A stretch of 64,000 nt of DNA from CAYTLW01 sp964438735. GTDB taxonomy: Bacteria > Myxococcota_A > UBA9042. Shown in pieces: positions 26,317 through 35,772 of the stretch. A program made the position numbers and the translations under genes. Each line of letters begins with the position of its first letter. Position 1 is the stretch's first letter. The stretch lies in NCBI GenBank assembly GCA_964438735.1, contig CAYTLW010000018.1, positions 1 to 64,000 of the forward strand. Reading direction: 5' to 3'. The notes beneath the pieces were generated by a model, which made no database searches, was not told where the DNA came from, and worked only from the letters and a program-made list of their open reading frames with translations.

Positions 26317-27498
26317 TCAATCGCAGCCGGGCAGATCGCCGTCCTGGTGACAGATGGGGTTCTTGGTCGTCTGGGCGTCGTTGCGCACCACCAGCCGTCG
26401 CTCCAGCCAGTCGGTGCCACCGCGACCGTCGCGCACCACAACCCAAAGGCGCACCGTCTGGCCCTTGGCGTCGTCGGGATCGGAGCCGCGGAACAGGTTC
26501 TCCGGGATCTCATCCCAGGAGCGTTGTTTCTTGAATTCACCGGCATCGGAAAACCACGAAAAGAGCAACGTCTCCATGACGTCTCCCTTGTTCGGATCGG
26601 GACTCTTGCCCTTGACCTCGATGCTCTCAGGGGTCCACGTAGGCGTGAGTTCCTGCTGGTGCTCGCCCTCCTCGAAATCCAGGGCCACGTTGTCCAGGTC
26701 GACCACGCTTTCGCGCGGGATGAATGCGCGCACCACCGGGGTGACCGCCTCGGGCCAGGCCACGCCGGCCAGCTTCAAACCGGTCATCTCCGGATTCTGA
26801 TGCTCCTTGGCCTTGGCGGATACGGGGACCGGCTGGCAGTCCTTGATCTCGAAGTCGATGGCCACGTCGATGGCCTTGTAGCCGGCCAGGCACCGGCTGC
26901 GATCGGCGCAGACCTCGTCGAGCATCTTGCTTGCGTCCGTGGGACAGGTACCGCCGAACTCGCCCGCCTCGGCGACCTTGAACAGGAGCGTGATCCTGCT
27001 GACCGGCAACTCGGGCGCTTCGGTGGGGCAGTCATCGGGTTTGGCCGAGTCGCCGCCGAAGTTGCCCACGTCGAGGCCATTGTCCTTGGCCACTTCGGGC
27101 AGCTTCTGAATCATCTTGAGCAGCTGCGCCATGCCCACTTTGGCCGTGGGCGCGGTGCCCAGGTCCACCTGCAGGCGCGGGTCGAAGCAGCGGTAATTGC
27201 CGTCCAGGGGAACAGCCAGCAGGCAGGCGGCCCAGGCGTGGCAGAGGGGCTCTTCCGGGTCGTGACCGATGACCTTCATCTCCACCTTCGGCGACTTGCC
27301 AAAAGAGATGAAGGGCGGCTCGGCCCGCACGGCGATGATGCGCAGCTTGTTGATCAACGACGGCGGGTCGTACTCCGTGCCACAGCCCGCCAGGCCCGAC
27401 AGGCACACGGCCAGGCAACCAGCCAGCAGCGCGGGCACAGCGAAGAGGCGTCGATGGCGGATAGGAGAGGGCATGGATAGTTGTGCTCGCGACCGCAT
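26317..27498 (-). CDS. TonB-operon lipoprotein, paralogue of the one at 31994
   Basis: 393 aa from the ATG at 27498, 3 bases after the tonB stop; an ATG at 27474 is also possible. The signal peptide ends in lipobox LAGC. Landmarks shared with the lipoprotein at 31994-33136, in the same order, are: LRIIAVRAEPP, EPLCHAWA.CL, EFGGTCPTD, C..DR..C..G, and near the end the strongly conserved VVVRDGRGGTDWLER. I recognise no named family. Last gene of the exbB-exbD-tonB operon, so it probably works at the outer membrane with TonB-driven uptake. Confidence 0.8.
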   Translation of the reverse strand: MRSRAQLSMPSPIRHRRLFAVPALLAGCLAVCLSGLAGCGTEYDPPSLINKLRIIAVRAEPPFISFGKSPKVEMKVIGHDPEEPLCHAWAACLLAVPLDGNYRCFDPRLQVDLGTAPTAKVGMAQLLKMIQKLPEVAKDNGLDVGNFGGDSAKPDDCPTEAPELPVSRITLLFKVAEAGEFGGTCPTDASKMLDEVCADRSRCLAGYKAIDVAIDFEIKDCQPVPVSAKAKEHQNPEMTGLKLAGVAWPEAVTPVVRAFIPRESVVDLDNVALDFEEGEHQQELTPTWTPESIEVKGKSPDPNKGDVMETLLFSWFSDAGEFKKQRSWDEIPENLFRGSDPDDAKGQTVRLWVVVRDGRGGTDWLERRLVVRNDAQTTKNPICHQDGDLPGCD

Positions 27499-27501
27499 GA
27501 C

Positions 27502-28293
27502 TCAGGAGTCGGCGCCGGGCTTGAATTCCACCACGAAGGGCACCCGATCGACAAACGCTTTGCCGTTCCGCCGCCCAGGAATGAAGGCGCAGGCCTTCAA
27601 CGCCTTGCGCGCCGCGCTGTCGAAGGGTTCGCCCGCCGAGCGCAGCACGCGGGTGCGGGTCACCCTGCCCTTGCGGTTGATGGTCAGCTGCAGGGTGACC
27701 TCGACGATGCGACGCAGGGCGGGGGCTTCGGGAGGCCAGCGCACGGTGCAGCGAGATTTGGGGATCGCGTGCACGATCACCACCTTGGGCTCCTCTTCGC
27801 CCTCCGGTCCCGGCGCGGCGGCGACGGGCGCCTCCTCCTGCACCCGCTCACGCGACCGGGTATTGCGCTCGTTGGCCTCGATCTCCGGGTCGCCGAGGAT
27901 GTCTTCCTCGCCGGTCTGCACGAAGACGCCACCATCCCCGCTGCCGCCCGAGTAGGTATGGGAGAGCACCAGGGGCGCCGGCTCGTCGTTGGCCGGGGCC
28001 TTTTCGGTCTTCTTCTTGCGCTTTTTGGGCTTGCGTTTGGGCTGGCCCTTCGCCTTGGGTTTGGGCGCCTTCTTGGCCTCGGGTTTGGGCTTCTCCTCGA
28101 CCTTGGGCGGGGGCGGGGGCGGGGGCGGCGGGGGCGGGGGCTTGGGCAGCTCGATGTCCTGCTGCACCGCCCGGGCGAGCATCATCTCGACCCGCTCCTC
28201 GGCCTGGGGCGAGGGCAAGGAGGCGGCCGCCGCGTGCAGCGCTCCATGCAACAGGATGGCGCAGACGAGGCCGATTTGGAGGTCCCTGTGCAC
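27502..28293 (-). CDS. tonB: TonB energy transducer
   Basis: 263 aa. The GTG start directly abuts the exbD stop. One N-terminal membrane helix is followed by a run of about 12 prolines, a Lys/Pro-rich periplasm-spanning linker, and a C-terminal TonB_C domain (about residues 175-258; TINRKGRVTRTRVLRSAG). It transmits proton-motive force from ExbB/ExbD to outer-membrane receptors, most likely the one at 33133. The linker also has an acidic region before the C-terminal domain. Confidence 0.9.
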   Translation of the reverse strand: MHRDLQIGLVCAILLHGALHAAAASLPSPQAEERVEMMLARAVQQDIELPKPPPPPPPPPPPPKVEEKPKPEAKKAPKPKAKGQPKRKPKKRKKKTEKAPANDEPAPLVLSHTYSGGSGDGGVFVQTGEEDILGDPEIEANERNTRSRERVQEEAPVAAAPGPEGEEEPKVVIVHAIPKSRCTVRWPPEAPALRRIVEVTLQLTINRKGRVTRTRVLRSAGEPFDSAARKALKACAFIPGRRNGKAFVDRVPFVVEFKPGADS

Positions 28294-28725
28294 CTACTCG
28301 ATCTCCTGCTCCTTGGTGTTGATCGCCACGTTTTCGATGCCCAGCAAGCGGATCATGTCGATGATGCGCACCACGGCACCGTGGGTGACCCGGCGATCGG
28401 CGCTCAGGATCGCCTCGGCTTTGCCCTGGCCGGCGCTGATGACCCGACGGCGCACCTCCTGCCGCAGGTCGGCGACCGTGGCGGGTTCGCCGTTCATGAA
28501 CAGGTCACCATCTTTGTTGATCACCACGCTCAGGGGCGTTCCGGGTTTGTCCTGGCTGCTGGCGGCCTGGGGCAGGTCCACGTCGATAACGGGCTTCTTG
28601 ACCTTCTCGGCGACCGACTCGCTGGTGAGCATGAAGATGATCAGCAGCACCAGCATGATGTCGACCAGGGGCGTGACGTTGATATCGGCGAGGATCTCCT
28701 CGTCGCCACCAATCTTGCTACCCAT
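28294..28725 (-). CDS. exbD: Biopolymer transport protein ExbD
   Basis: 143 aa from the ATG at 28725, overlapping the exbB 3' end by 8 bases. A single membrane helix carries the family motif INVTPLVDIMLVLLIIFM with the essential Asp, followed by a periplasmic domain ending with aD..V.HG.VV-like ILSADRRVTHGAVVRIID. Proton-motor subunit working with ExbB. Confidence 0.93.
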   Translation of the reverse strand: MGSKIGGDEEILADINVTPLVDIMLVLLIIFMLTSESVAEKVKKPVIDVDLPQAASSQDKPGTPLSVVINKDGDLFMNGEPATVADLRQEVRRRVISAGQGKAEAILSADRRVTHGAVVRIIDMIRLLGIENVAINTKEQEIE

Positions 28726-29398
28726 CGGCCTTCTCCTCGCCGCCCGCACCAGACCCACTGCCATTTTCGGTCTTCATGTGGGCCAGCAGAATGCCCGCCA
28801 ACGACCCTGTGTTGGCCTGAACCTGCTTCACCTTGCCGCGGAACTGGTTGTAGGCCCACACCGCCGGGATGGCGACGATCAGGCCGACGGCGGTAGCCAC
28901 CAACGCCTCGGCGATGCTGCCCATGATCGCCTGGGTGCGGTTGGCGTCCGCAGCCTCGGCCATGGACACTTTCAAGTCTGCGAAGGCGCCCATGATTCCG
29001 ATCACCGTGCCGAGCAGGCCGATGAAGGGGGCGTTGGCGCCCAAGGAACCCAGGAAGCCCAGGTAGCGCTCATAACGCAGCTTCTCTGTGCCCTCGCGGG
29101 CGCTCATGATCTCCTCGACGGCGGCCACGCCGCGATCCATCTCCTGGACGCCCGCGCGCACGACCGTGGCCTCCATGCCATCGTAGGGCGCCAGCACCTT
29201 GTCGGCCTCGTCGGTGCTCGATTCGAGCGCCTTGAGCAGCTTCGGCTGCAGCTCGTCCACCGGCACACGATTGCGACGAAGGAAGAGCAGGCGCTCGATC
29301 ACCACCGCCACCGAGAGCACGGACAGGCCAATGAGCAGGTAGAGAATCCACTCTGCGCCAAGGCGGTCCAGCACGTTCGAGAGTTGTTCGACGATCAT
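28718..29398 (-). CDS. exbB: Biopolymer transport protein ExbB (MotA/TolQ/ExbB family)
   Basis: 226 aa from the ATG at 29398; an in-frame GTG at 29410 is also possible. Three membrane helices; the cytoplasmic loop leads into the family core GFLGSLGANAPFIGLLGTVIGIM and a final helix ALVATAVGLIVAIPAVWAYN. Forms the stator-like proton channel with ExbD. First gene of the exbB-exbD-tonB-lipoprotein operon. Confidence 0.92.
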   Translation of the reverse strand: MIVEQLSNVLDRLGAEWILYLLIGLSVLSVAVVIERLLFLRRNRVPVDELQPKLLKALESSTDEADKVLAPYDGMEATVVRAGVQEMDRGVAAVEEIMSAREGTEKLRYERYLGFLGSLGANAPFIGLLGTVIGIMGAFADLKVSMAEAADANRTQAIMGSIAEALVATAVGLIVAIPAVWAYNQFRGKVKQVQANTGSLAGILLAHMKTENGSGSGAGGEEKADG

Positions 29399-29718
29399 GG
29401 TTGGGTTCACCGGGATGGAAGTCGGGGGTGGTGCCCGCTAACCCGCTGCCCATGGACCTGTACCGGCGGTCCGAGCGGGGTAGAAAGAGCCTTCGCCGCC
29501 ACGCTGCGTCCATCCTCGGGCATTGGATGCGCGACCAGCGGCGCGCGAATCGTGACAGTCCACCTGATCGGATGCAAGCTGGCGAGCGGGCGCCGGGCTC
29601 CCGTGTCGCTTCCAAGCGCGCGCTCCGACCGCACGCCATGCGCCTGATTGGAGGCCCGCGAAGCATCATCTCGGCGAAATCGTTAAGGTGAGAGGAAGGC
29701 GGGCCCAACCATGTCAGC
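29399..29718. other. 320-base gap between divergent exbB and rel operons
   Basis: No convincing gene is seen here; a 96-codon frame inside has Arg-rich shadow composition. The region should hold the promoters of both the TonB operon and the rel operon, but no clear -10/-35 pair stands out. An AGGAAGG near 29693 is too far from the annotated rel ATG to be its ribosome binding site. Confidence 0.5.
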
Positions 29719-32001
29719 ATGGCGGCTCGCTGCGGACACGCAGCGCGAACCATGGCGGCGGAGATGGCGACAGCGAGGACCACCAGCCCGACGGGGCGAC
29801 GGAAGCGGCAGCAGCGGATCGACGATCCGGTGCTGGCCGAGCTCGCCCGCTGGGGGGTGCCAACCGCCGAAGACGTGGTCGCCGAGATGGGCACCTACCT
29901 GCCCGATGCAGACGGCGACCTGGTGCGGCGGGCCTACGATTTTGCGGCCAACAAGCACTTCGGTCAGAAGCGAAAGAGCGGCGAGCCCTACTTCGGCCAC
30001 CCGGTCCAGGTAGCGCGGCTGATCATGAAGCTGCGCCTGGATGAAGCCAGCGTCTGCGCCGGGCTGCTGCACGACGTGGTGGAGGATTGCGACGTCTCCT
30101 TGGAGGAGATCACCGAGGCCTTCAACGAGGACATCGGCCACATCGTCGACGGCGTCACCAAGCTGGACAAGATTCCGTTTACCCGCCGCGAGCAGAAGCA
30201 GGCGGAGAACTTCCGCAAGATGCTCGTGGCCATGAGCAAGGACATCCGCGTGCTGCTGATCAAGCTCGCCGATCGCCTGCACAATATGGCCACGCTCGAG
30301 CACATGCGCGCCGACAAACAGAAGCGCATCGCCGTCGAGACGATCGAGATCTACGCCCCGCTGGCCAATCGCCTGGGCATCAACTGGATGAAGTCCCTGC
30401 TGGAGGACTACTGCTTCAAGTATCTCTACCCGGCCGACCACGCCGCCTTGAAGGAGAAGGTGGGCCGCAAGGAGCGCGAACGACAGGCCTACATCGACAA
30501 CGTGGTCGCACTGCTCGACGCCGAGATGTCCGGCGCCGGCTTGCCCGACGCCCACATCTACGGCCGGTCCAAACACCTGTTCAGCATCTACCGCAAGATG
30601 CAGCGGCAGGGCCTGCCCTACGACCAGATCTACGACGCCCAGGGCTTTCGCGTGCTCATCGACTCGGTGGAGCAGTGCTACCAGTCGCTCGGCGTGGTGC
30701 ACAACCGCTTCACGCCGATCCCGGGTCGCTTCAAGGACTACATCGCCCTGACCAAGGCCAACAACTACCAGAGCCTGCACACCTCTGTGATGGGCCCGGA
30801 GAACCGGCAGATCGAGATCCAGATCCGCACCCGCGAGATGCACCAGATCGCCGAAAACGGCGTCGCCGCCCACTGGCGCTACAAGGAGCAGTCGGCGCCG
30901 CTCAAGGCCAAGGATGAACAGCGCTTCCTGTGGCTGCGCGAGCTCATCGAACTCAACGACACGGTCACCGACAACGACGAGTTCCTCGAGAACATGCGCA
31001 TCGACCTCTTCAATGACGAGGTCTACGCGTTCACGCCCGCCGGCGACGTCAAGGTCTTCCCGCGCGACGCCACGCCGGTGGATTTCGCCTACTCGATCCA
31101 CTCCAAGGTCGGCGAACACGCCCTGGGTGCCCGGATCAACGGCGTCATGGTGACCCTGAACACCCACATCAAGAACGGCGACGTGGTCGAGATCCTGACC
31201 CGGTCGGACGCGCGACCGAACCAGGACTGGCTCGAATTCGTCGTCACGGCGCGGGCCAAGACGCGCATCCGCGCCTACATCCGGGCCGAACAGCGGGCGC
31301 GAGCCATGCAGGTCGGCGAGGACCTGCTCGAGAAGGCCTTCCGGCGCCAGAAGTACTCGATGACCCGGGTCAAGAAGCACGACGGCTTCGCCAAGACGCT
31401 GTCGCACTTCCGCTGCCAGACGCTGCCCGAGCTGAACATCCTGGTGGGCTACGGCAAGACCAACGCCAGCGACATCGTCGAGCACCTGCTGCCCGAAGCG
31501 CGCGGCAAGGAGCCCGAAGAAGAGGTCGAGGTCAAGCGGCCGCGCAGGCGTCGCGATGGCCAGGCCGGCATCGTGGTGGACGGCATCAACGACGTGGTCG
31601 TGCGCATGGCCAAGTGCTGCTCGCCGGTGCCCGGCGATGACATCGTCGGCTTCGTCACCCGCGGGCGCGGCATCACGGTGCACGTGCGCAACTGCCCGCG
31701 CGCCATCGACTCCGACCCCATGCGCCAGATCGACTGCGACTGGGACGTCAGCCGCGGCTCGGCGGCGACGGTGATGGTGCGGGTGCATACGGGCAACAGT
31801 CCGGGCATGCTCGCGGAGATGACCGAGAAGTTCCATATCGTCGGGGTCAACATCCTGCAGGCCCACTGCCGGGCCACGCACGCCAACCGGGCGGTGAACG
31901 AGTTCGAGCTCGAGGTCACCGATCGGGCGCAGCTGGAGCAGGTTCTGGAGGCCTTGGGCCGCCTGGATTTCGTCCACCGAGTAGAGCGGGTCCGTGGCTG
32001 A
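29719..32001 (+). CDS. rel: RelA/SpoT-type (p)ppGpp synthetase/hydrolase
   Basis: 760 aa; starts at 29752 or 29764 are equally possible since no ribosome binding site decides. The HD hydrolase domain has HDVVED intact and KLADRLHNM; the synthetase domain has GRSKHLFSIYRKM, YD...GFRVL and KANNYQSLHT; TGS (VYAFTPAGDVKVFP) and C-terminal ACT regions follow. A full bifunctional long RSH enzyme controlling the stringent response. Its stop overlaps the following lipoprotein start by 8 bases, an unusual operon for rel. Confidence 0.95.
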   Translation: MAARCGHAARTMAAEMATARTTSPTGRRKRQQRIDDPVLAELARWGVPTAEDVVAEMGTYLPDADGDLVRRAYDFAANKHFGQKRKSGEPYFGHPVQVARLIMKLRLDEASVCAGLLHDVVEDCDVSLEEITEAFNEDIGHIVDGVTKLDKIPFTRREQKQAENFRKMLVAMSKDIRVLLIKLADRLHNMATLEHMRADKQKRIAVETIEIYAPLANRLGINWMKSLLEDYCFKYLYPADHAALKEKVGRKERERQAYIDNVVALLDAEMSGAGLPDAHIYGRSKHLFSIYRKMQRQGLPYDQIYDAQGFRVLIDSVEQCYQSLGVVHNRFTPIPGRFKDYIALTKANNYQSLHTSVMGPENRQIEIQIRTREMHQIAENGVAAHWRYKEQSAPLKAKDEQRFLWLRELIELNDTVTDNDEFLENMRIDLFNDEVYAFTPAGDVKVFPRDATPVDFAYSIHSKVGEHALGARINGVMVTLNTHIKNGDVVEILTRSDARPNQDWLEFVVTARAKTRIRAYIRAEQRARAMQVGEDLLEKAFRRQKYSMTRVKKHDGFAKTLSHFRCQTLPELNILVGYGKTNASDIVEHLLPEARGKEPEEEVEVKRPRRRRDGQAGIVVDGINDVVVRMAKCCSPVPGDDIVGFVTRGRGITVHVRNCPRAIDSDPMRQIDCDWDVSRGSAATVMVRVHTGNSPGMLAEMTEKFHIVGVNILQAHCRATHANRAVNEFELEVTDRAQLEQVLEALGRLDFVHRVERVRG

Positions 32002-33136
32002 GCCATCGATTCGGTCGGTGTTCATCGCGCCGGCGCTGCTGCTCTGCCTGCTTGTCGGTGGCGCTTGCGACCGGGTCGAGTTCGAACCTCGCACCCTGGT
32101 CAATCGCATGCGGGTGCTGGCGGTGCGCGCCGAACCGCCGGCCCTGGGATTCGGCGGCAAGTCGCAGTTGTCCATGAAGGTGGTCACCTTCGAGGGCGAC
32201 GAGCCGCTCTGCCACGCCTGGGCGTTCTGCCTGATGGGCGCCCTGCAGCAGACGGACAATCTGAGCTGCCTGGACGATGACCTGCTCGTGCCATTGGGCG
32301 TCGCGCCCGAGGCCACCGTGACCTTCGCCCAGGTCATGGAGACCTTCGGCAACGTCGGCAAGGTCATGGAGAAGCTGGGCCTGAACCCGCCCGAAGATCA
32401 GCTGGCGCAGGACAAGCCGGACGAAAAGCAATGTCCGGAAGATGGCGAGAAGCCACTCGACTTCAACGAGTTCCCCATCTACTTCAAGGTCGCCGCGGCG
32501 AGCGAGTTTGGCGGCACCTGCCCGACCGACCCGCTGGCCATGCTGGCGCCAGCCTGCACCGACCGGAAACACTGCGTCGGCGGCTTCAAGGTCATGCGCA
32601 TCGCGCTCAAGCAAGTGACCAAGGACTGCAAGACCAGCATCCTGCCGGACAGCTTCGCCTTGCACGCCAACCCGAAGTTGGTCGGCATCACCATGGAGGG
32701 TGTGGACTGGCCGCAGGGCCTGGTCCCCACATTGGCGCCGGTCAAGGAAGACGACACCGTGACCGCCGGGCCGCCCGACAGCGACAAGCGCGGTGTCGAG
32801 CTGATCCCCAAGCTCTCCGAAGACAGCATCGAGGTGCTCTACAAGAGCAAGGAGCCGGGGCTGGCCGATCCGACCGAGCGGATCGTGTTCTCCTGGCTGT
32901 CCACCGCCGGCCGTTTCTCCTATGGCCGCTCGTCGGACAAGGCCCCCGACACCCGTTTCCGGGCGGCACCGCTGGCCGATAATCCCGACGGCGAGGTGCG
33001 CATCTGGGTCGTGGTCCGTGACGGACGTGGCGGCGTCGACTGGCTGGAGCGGAAGGTCAAGGTGGGTACGCCGCTCGTAGGCGACGACGGCCCGCTCTGC
33101 GCGCTTGATGGAACCCTGGAGGGCTGCCAGAAGTGA
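31994..33136 (+). CDS. Receptor-operon lipoprotein, paralogue of the one at 26317
   Basis: 380 aa. The GTG at 31994 overlaps the rel stop, and its own stop overlaps the receptor start (GTGA at 33133). The signal peptide ends in a lipobox-like VGGAC. Shared landmarks with 26317-27498: LVNRMRVLAVRAEPP, EPLCHAWAFCL, EFGGTCPTD, DRKHCVGGFK and VVVRDGRGGVDWLER. Six or more cysteines are conserved between the two. Its position directly before the receptor suggests a surface or periplasmic partner, perhaps for substrate capture; this is inference. Confidence 0.85.
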   Translation: MAEPSIRSVFIAPALLLCLLVGGACDRVEFEPRTLVNRMRVLAVRAEPPALGFGGKSQLSMKVVTFEGDEPLCHAWAFCLMGALQQTDNLSCLDDDLLVPLGVAPEATVTFAQVMETFGNVGKVMEKLGLNPPEDQLAQDKPDEKQCPEDGEKPLDFNEFPIYFKVAAASEFGGTCPTDPLAMLAPACTDRKHCVGGFKVMRIALKQVTKDCKTSILPDSFALHANPKLVGITMEGVDWPQGLVPTLAPVKEDDTVTAGPPDSDKRGVELIPKLSEDSIEVLYKSKEPGLADPTERIVFSWLSTAGRFSYGRSSDKAPDTRFRAAPLADNPDGEVRIWVVVRDGRGGVDWLERKVKVGTPLVGDDGPLCALDGTLEGCQK

Positions 33137-35763
33137 TCGCCATCGGTCGGACCATCCCCCGGCAGGCGTGTATGGCGCTGCTGGTTATGCTGGGAGCGGT
33201 GGCGCTGGCCGGCGCTCCTGGTGCTGCGCTCGCCCAAAACAAGGCGCCGCCCAAGGTCGAACCGCCCAAGCTGATCACCTACGTCAAGGCCGTCTACCCC
33301 GAGGCGCTGCGAGCGCGTGGGCTGCGGGGCGAGGTGGTGCTCGAGCTGGACATCGGCGTCGACGGCACGGTGGGCAAGGTCGCAGTCTTCAAGTCCGCCG
33401 GGCCGGATTTCGACGCCGCGGCGAAAGTGGCCGGAGCCAGACTGCTCTTCAAGCCAGCCACGGTGGGCGGCAAGGCCACGCCGGTGCGAATCCGATTCCG
33501 CTATCGCTTCAAGATGGAGGTGGCGGCCGCCCGCAGGGGCCCCTCTCGCGGGCCCGGTCGCTACGGCCGCCGGGGACCGGTGCTGGCGCCGGCGGGGTTC
33601 TCCAGCTTCCGCGGCCAGGTGCTGCAGCGGGGCACGCGCCGACCGGTGGTGAGCGCCCTGGTGCTGCTGCCAAAACTGGGCAAAGAGACGGTCACCGACG
33701 CCGACGGCGGCTTCGCGTTTGGCTTGTTGCCGTCGGGTCGACACACGGTCCAGGTGCAGGCAGCGGGCCACAAGGCCTATCGAAGCAAGGTGCGGGTCCG
33801 AAAAGGGGCGACCACAGACAGGGTGCTGCGCCCCGAACGCGACTCCTACACCCTGTACAGGGCTTCTGTGACGGCGCCGCCCGAGCCGGGCGAGATGTCT
33901 CGGCGAGAGCTCAGCGTCGAGGAGATCCAGCGCATCCCCGGCGTCTATGGCGACGCCTTCAAGGTGGTCCAGAACCTGCCCGGCGTCGCCCGCGTGCCCG
34001 GACTCGGCGGCCAGATCATCGTGCGCGGCTCGGCGCCCGGCGACACCCAGGTGATGATCGAAGGCGTCAGCGTGCCCCTGCTGTACCACTTCGGCGGCGT
34101 CTACTCGGTGGTCAATACCGACATCCTGGAGGGCATCGACTTCTTTCCCGGCTCCTACCCCGTGCGCTACGGCCGCAAGACCGGCGGCCTGTTGCAGGCG
34201 CGGCTCAAGCTGCCCAAAGCGGACGAGCCCTGGCACGGCTACGTCGAGAGCAACGTCTTCCACACCGGCTTCCTGTTGGGCGGCAACTGGGGCGACACGT
34301 CGTTCACGTTGGCGGGCCGACGCTCCTACATCGACTGGGTGCTCAACGCGGTGGTGCCCGACGGGGTGCTGCCCTTCACCGTGGCGCCGCGCTACTACGA
34401 CTATCAGGTCAAGGTCGACCACATCTTCAGCCGCCACTTCAACGCCACCCTGCTGGTGCTGGGCAGTGACGACGCCCTGGAGCTGGTCATCGACCGGCCG
34501 CCGGCGGGCTTCAGCGAAGCCGAGGGCGGGCTGCATTTCGGCACCGTCTTCCACGGCGCGATCGGTTTGCTGCGCTTCTCCGGCACCGGCTGGACCGCCC
34601 GCACGACCCTGGGCTACGTCGACGGCGCGGTCACCTTCGGCGTCGGCACGCAGGCACTGGACGTGGACATCAGCGCCGCCGACATCACCCTGCGCCAGGA
34701 CGTAACCTTCGGCGAGGGACCGGTGCAGCTGCGCGCCGGCTTCGACATGCTGGCCACGCCCTACGACATCAACGTGCTGCTGCCCCAGGTGGGTGCAGAA
34801 GAGGGCAAAGGAGAGGACGCCGACAGCCGCCTGCGCTTCTGGGCCTACGACGAGACCTTCAGCTCCCCTTCGCTCTGGCTGGATGCGGTATTCAAGATGC
34901 ACCCCGACTTGGAGGTGGTACCCGGCCTTCGGGTCGATCTCTACGGCGGCAACGCCAACGGCCGCGCCATCTTGGGCCGGCTGAATACGCGCTGGCGCAT
35001 CGATGAGCAGTGGACCGTCAAGGCGGCCATCGGCCAGACCGCGCAGCCGCCGTCATTTCAGTACCTGGTGCCCCGCTTCGGCAACCCGGACCTGCTCCCG
35101 GCCGGTGGCTTCGAGACCGCGGCGGGCTTCGAACTCTCGCTCTGGGATCGTGTGACTGTGGACCTGCAGGGCTTCTACAAGGTGCTCTACGACCTGCCGG
35201 TGCAGCCGGCCGAGTTCTTCCCCACGGTGCTGGTGGTCAACGAAGGCGCGGGCCGCATCTACGGCCTGGAATTGCTCGCCCGCCACAAGCCGGTGGGCCG
35301 CTTCTTCGGCTGGATCGCCTACACGCTCATGCGCGCCGAGGAGACGCCCCACCCCGGCGATCCCTCGCGCCCCATGGAGTGGGATCAGACCCACATCCTC
35401 ACCGCCGTGGCCTCGTACAAGCTGCCCTGGAATTTCGAGGTCAGCGGCCGCTTCCGCGTCGTCACCGGCAACCCCTTCACCGAAGTCGCCACGGCGGTCT
35501 ATGACGAGGATGACGACAACTACAATCGCATCGCCTCGAGTTGCATTCGCTGCGCCAGGCTGCCGGCGTTTCACCAGTTCGACCTGCGCCTCGATCGCAA
35601 GTGGGTCTGGGATACCTGGATGCTGGGCGTCTACCTGGACGTGCAGAATGTGTACAACCAGGCCAATGTGGAGGGGATTCGGTACAACTACGACGCCACG
35701 TTGCAGACGCCGCAAACGGGTCTGCCGATCATCCCAAGTTTGGGGCTTCGCGGCGAATTCTGA
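33133..35763 (+). CDS. TonB-dependent receptor with N-terminal TonB_C and carboxypeptidase-regulatory domains
   Basis: 876 aa. Domains in order: Sec signal (cleavage around ALAQ34), TonB C-terminal-like domain (~45-130; YPEALRARGLRGEVVLELDI), carboxypeptidase-regulatory-like beta-sandwich (~157-240), plug (~255-365; IIVRGSAPGDTQVMIEG), then a 22-strand-type barrel ending in Phe. It imports an unknown large or metal-bound ligand across the outer membrane using TonB. An added TonB_C domain on a receptor is known in myxobacterial-type genomes. GTG start overlaps the preceding lipoprotein stop. Confidence 0.9.
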   Translation: MIAIGRTIPRQACMALLVMLGAVALAGAPGAALAQNKAPPKVEPPKLITYVKAVYPEALRARGLRGEVVLELDIGVDGTVGKVAVFKSAGPDFDAAAKVAGARLLFKPATVGGKATPVRIRFRYRFKMEVAAARRGPSRGPGRYGRRGPVLAPAGFSSFRGQVLQRGTRRPVVSALVLLPKLGKETVTDADGGFAFGLLPSGRHTVQVQAAGHKAYRSKVRVRKGATTDRVLRPERDSYTLYRASVTAPPEPGEMSRRELSVEEIQRIPGVYGDAFKVVQNLPGVARVPGLGGQIIVRGSAPGDTQVMIEGVSVPLLYHFGGVYSVVNTDILEGIDFFPGSYPVRYGRKTGGLLQARLKLPKADEPWHGYVESNVFHTGFLLGGNWGDTSFTLAGRRSYIDWVLNAVVPDGVLPFTVAPRYYDYQVKVDHIFSRHFNATLLVLGSDDALELVIDRPPAGFSEAEGGLHFGTVFHGAIGLLRFSGTGWTARTTLGYVDGAVTFGVGTQALDVDISAADITLRQDVTFGEGPVQLRAGFDMLATPYDINVLLPQVGAEEGKGEDADSRLRFWAYDETFSSPSLWLDAVFKMHPDLEVVPGLRVDLYGGNANGRAILGRLNTRWRIDEQWTVKAAIGQTAQPPSFQYLVPRFGNPDLLPAGGFETAAGFELSLWDRVTVDLQGFYKVLYDLPVQPAEFFPTVLVVNEGAGRIYGLELLARHKPVGRFFGWIAYTLMRAEETPHPGDPSRPMEWDQTHILTAVASYKLPWNFEVSGRFRVVTGNPFTEVATAVYDEDDDNYNRIASSCIRCARLPAFHQFDLRLDRKWVWDTWMLGVYLDVQNVYNQANVEGIRYNYDATLQTPQTGLPIIPSLGLRGEF

Positions 35764-35772
35764 GGCCGTTCG

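Noticed and set aside
29401..29691. 96-codon frame between exbB and rel
   Set aside because: Arg/Pro/Ser-rich, no ribosome binding site, no recognisable feature.
29683..32367. 894-codon open frame on the minus strand
   Set aside because: Antisense to rel and composed of repetitive Val/His/Asp shadow sequence.
32920..34902. 660-codon open frame on the minus strand
   Set aside because: Antisense to the TonB-dependent receptor, no motif.
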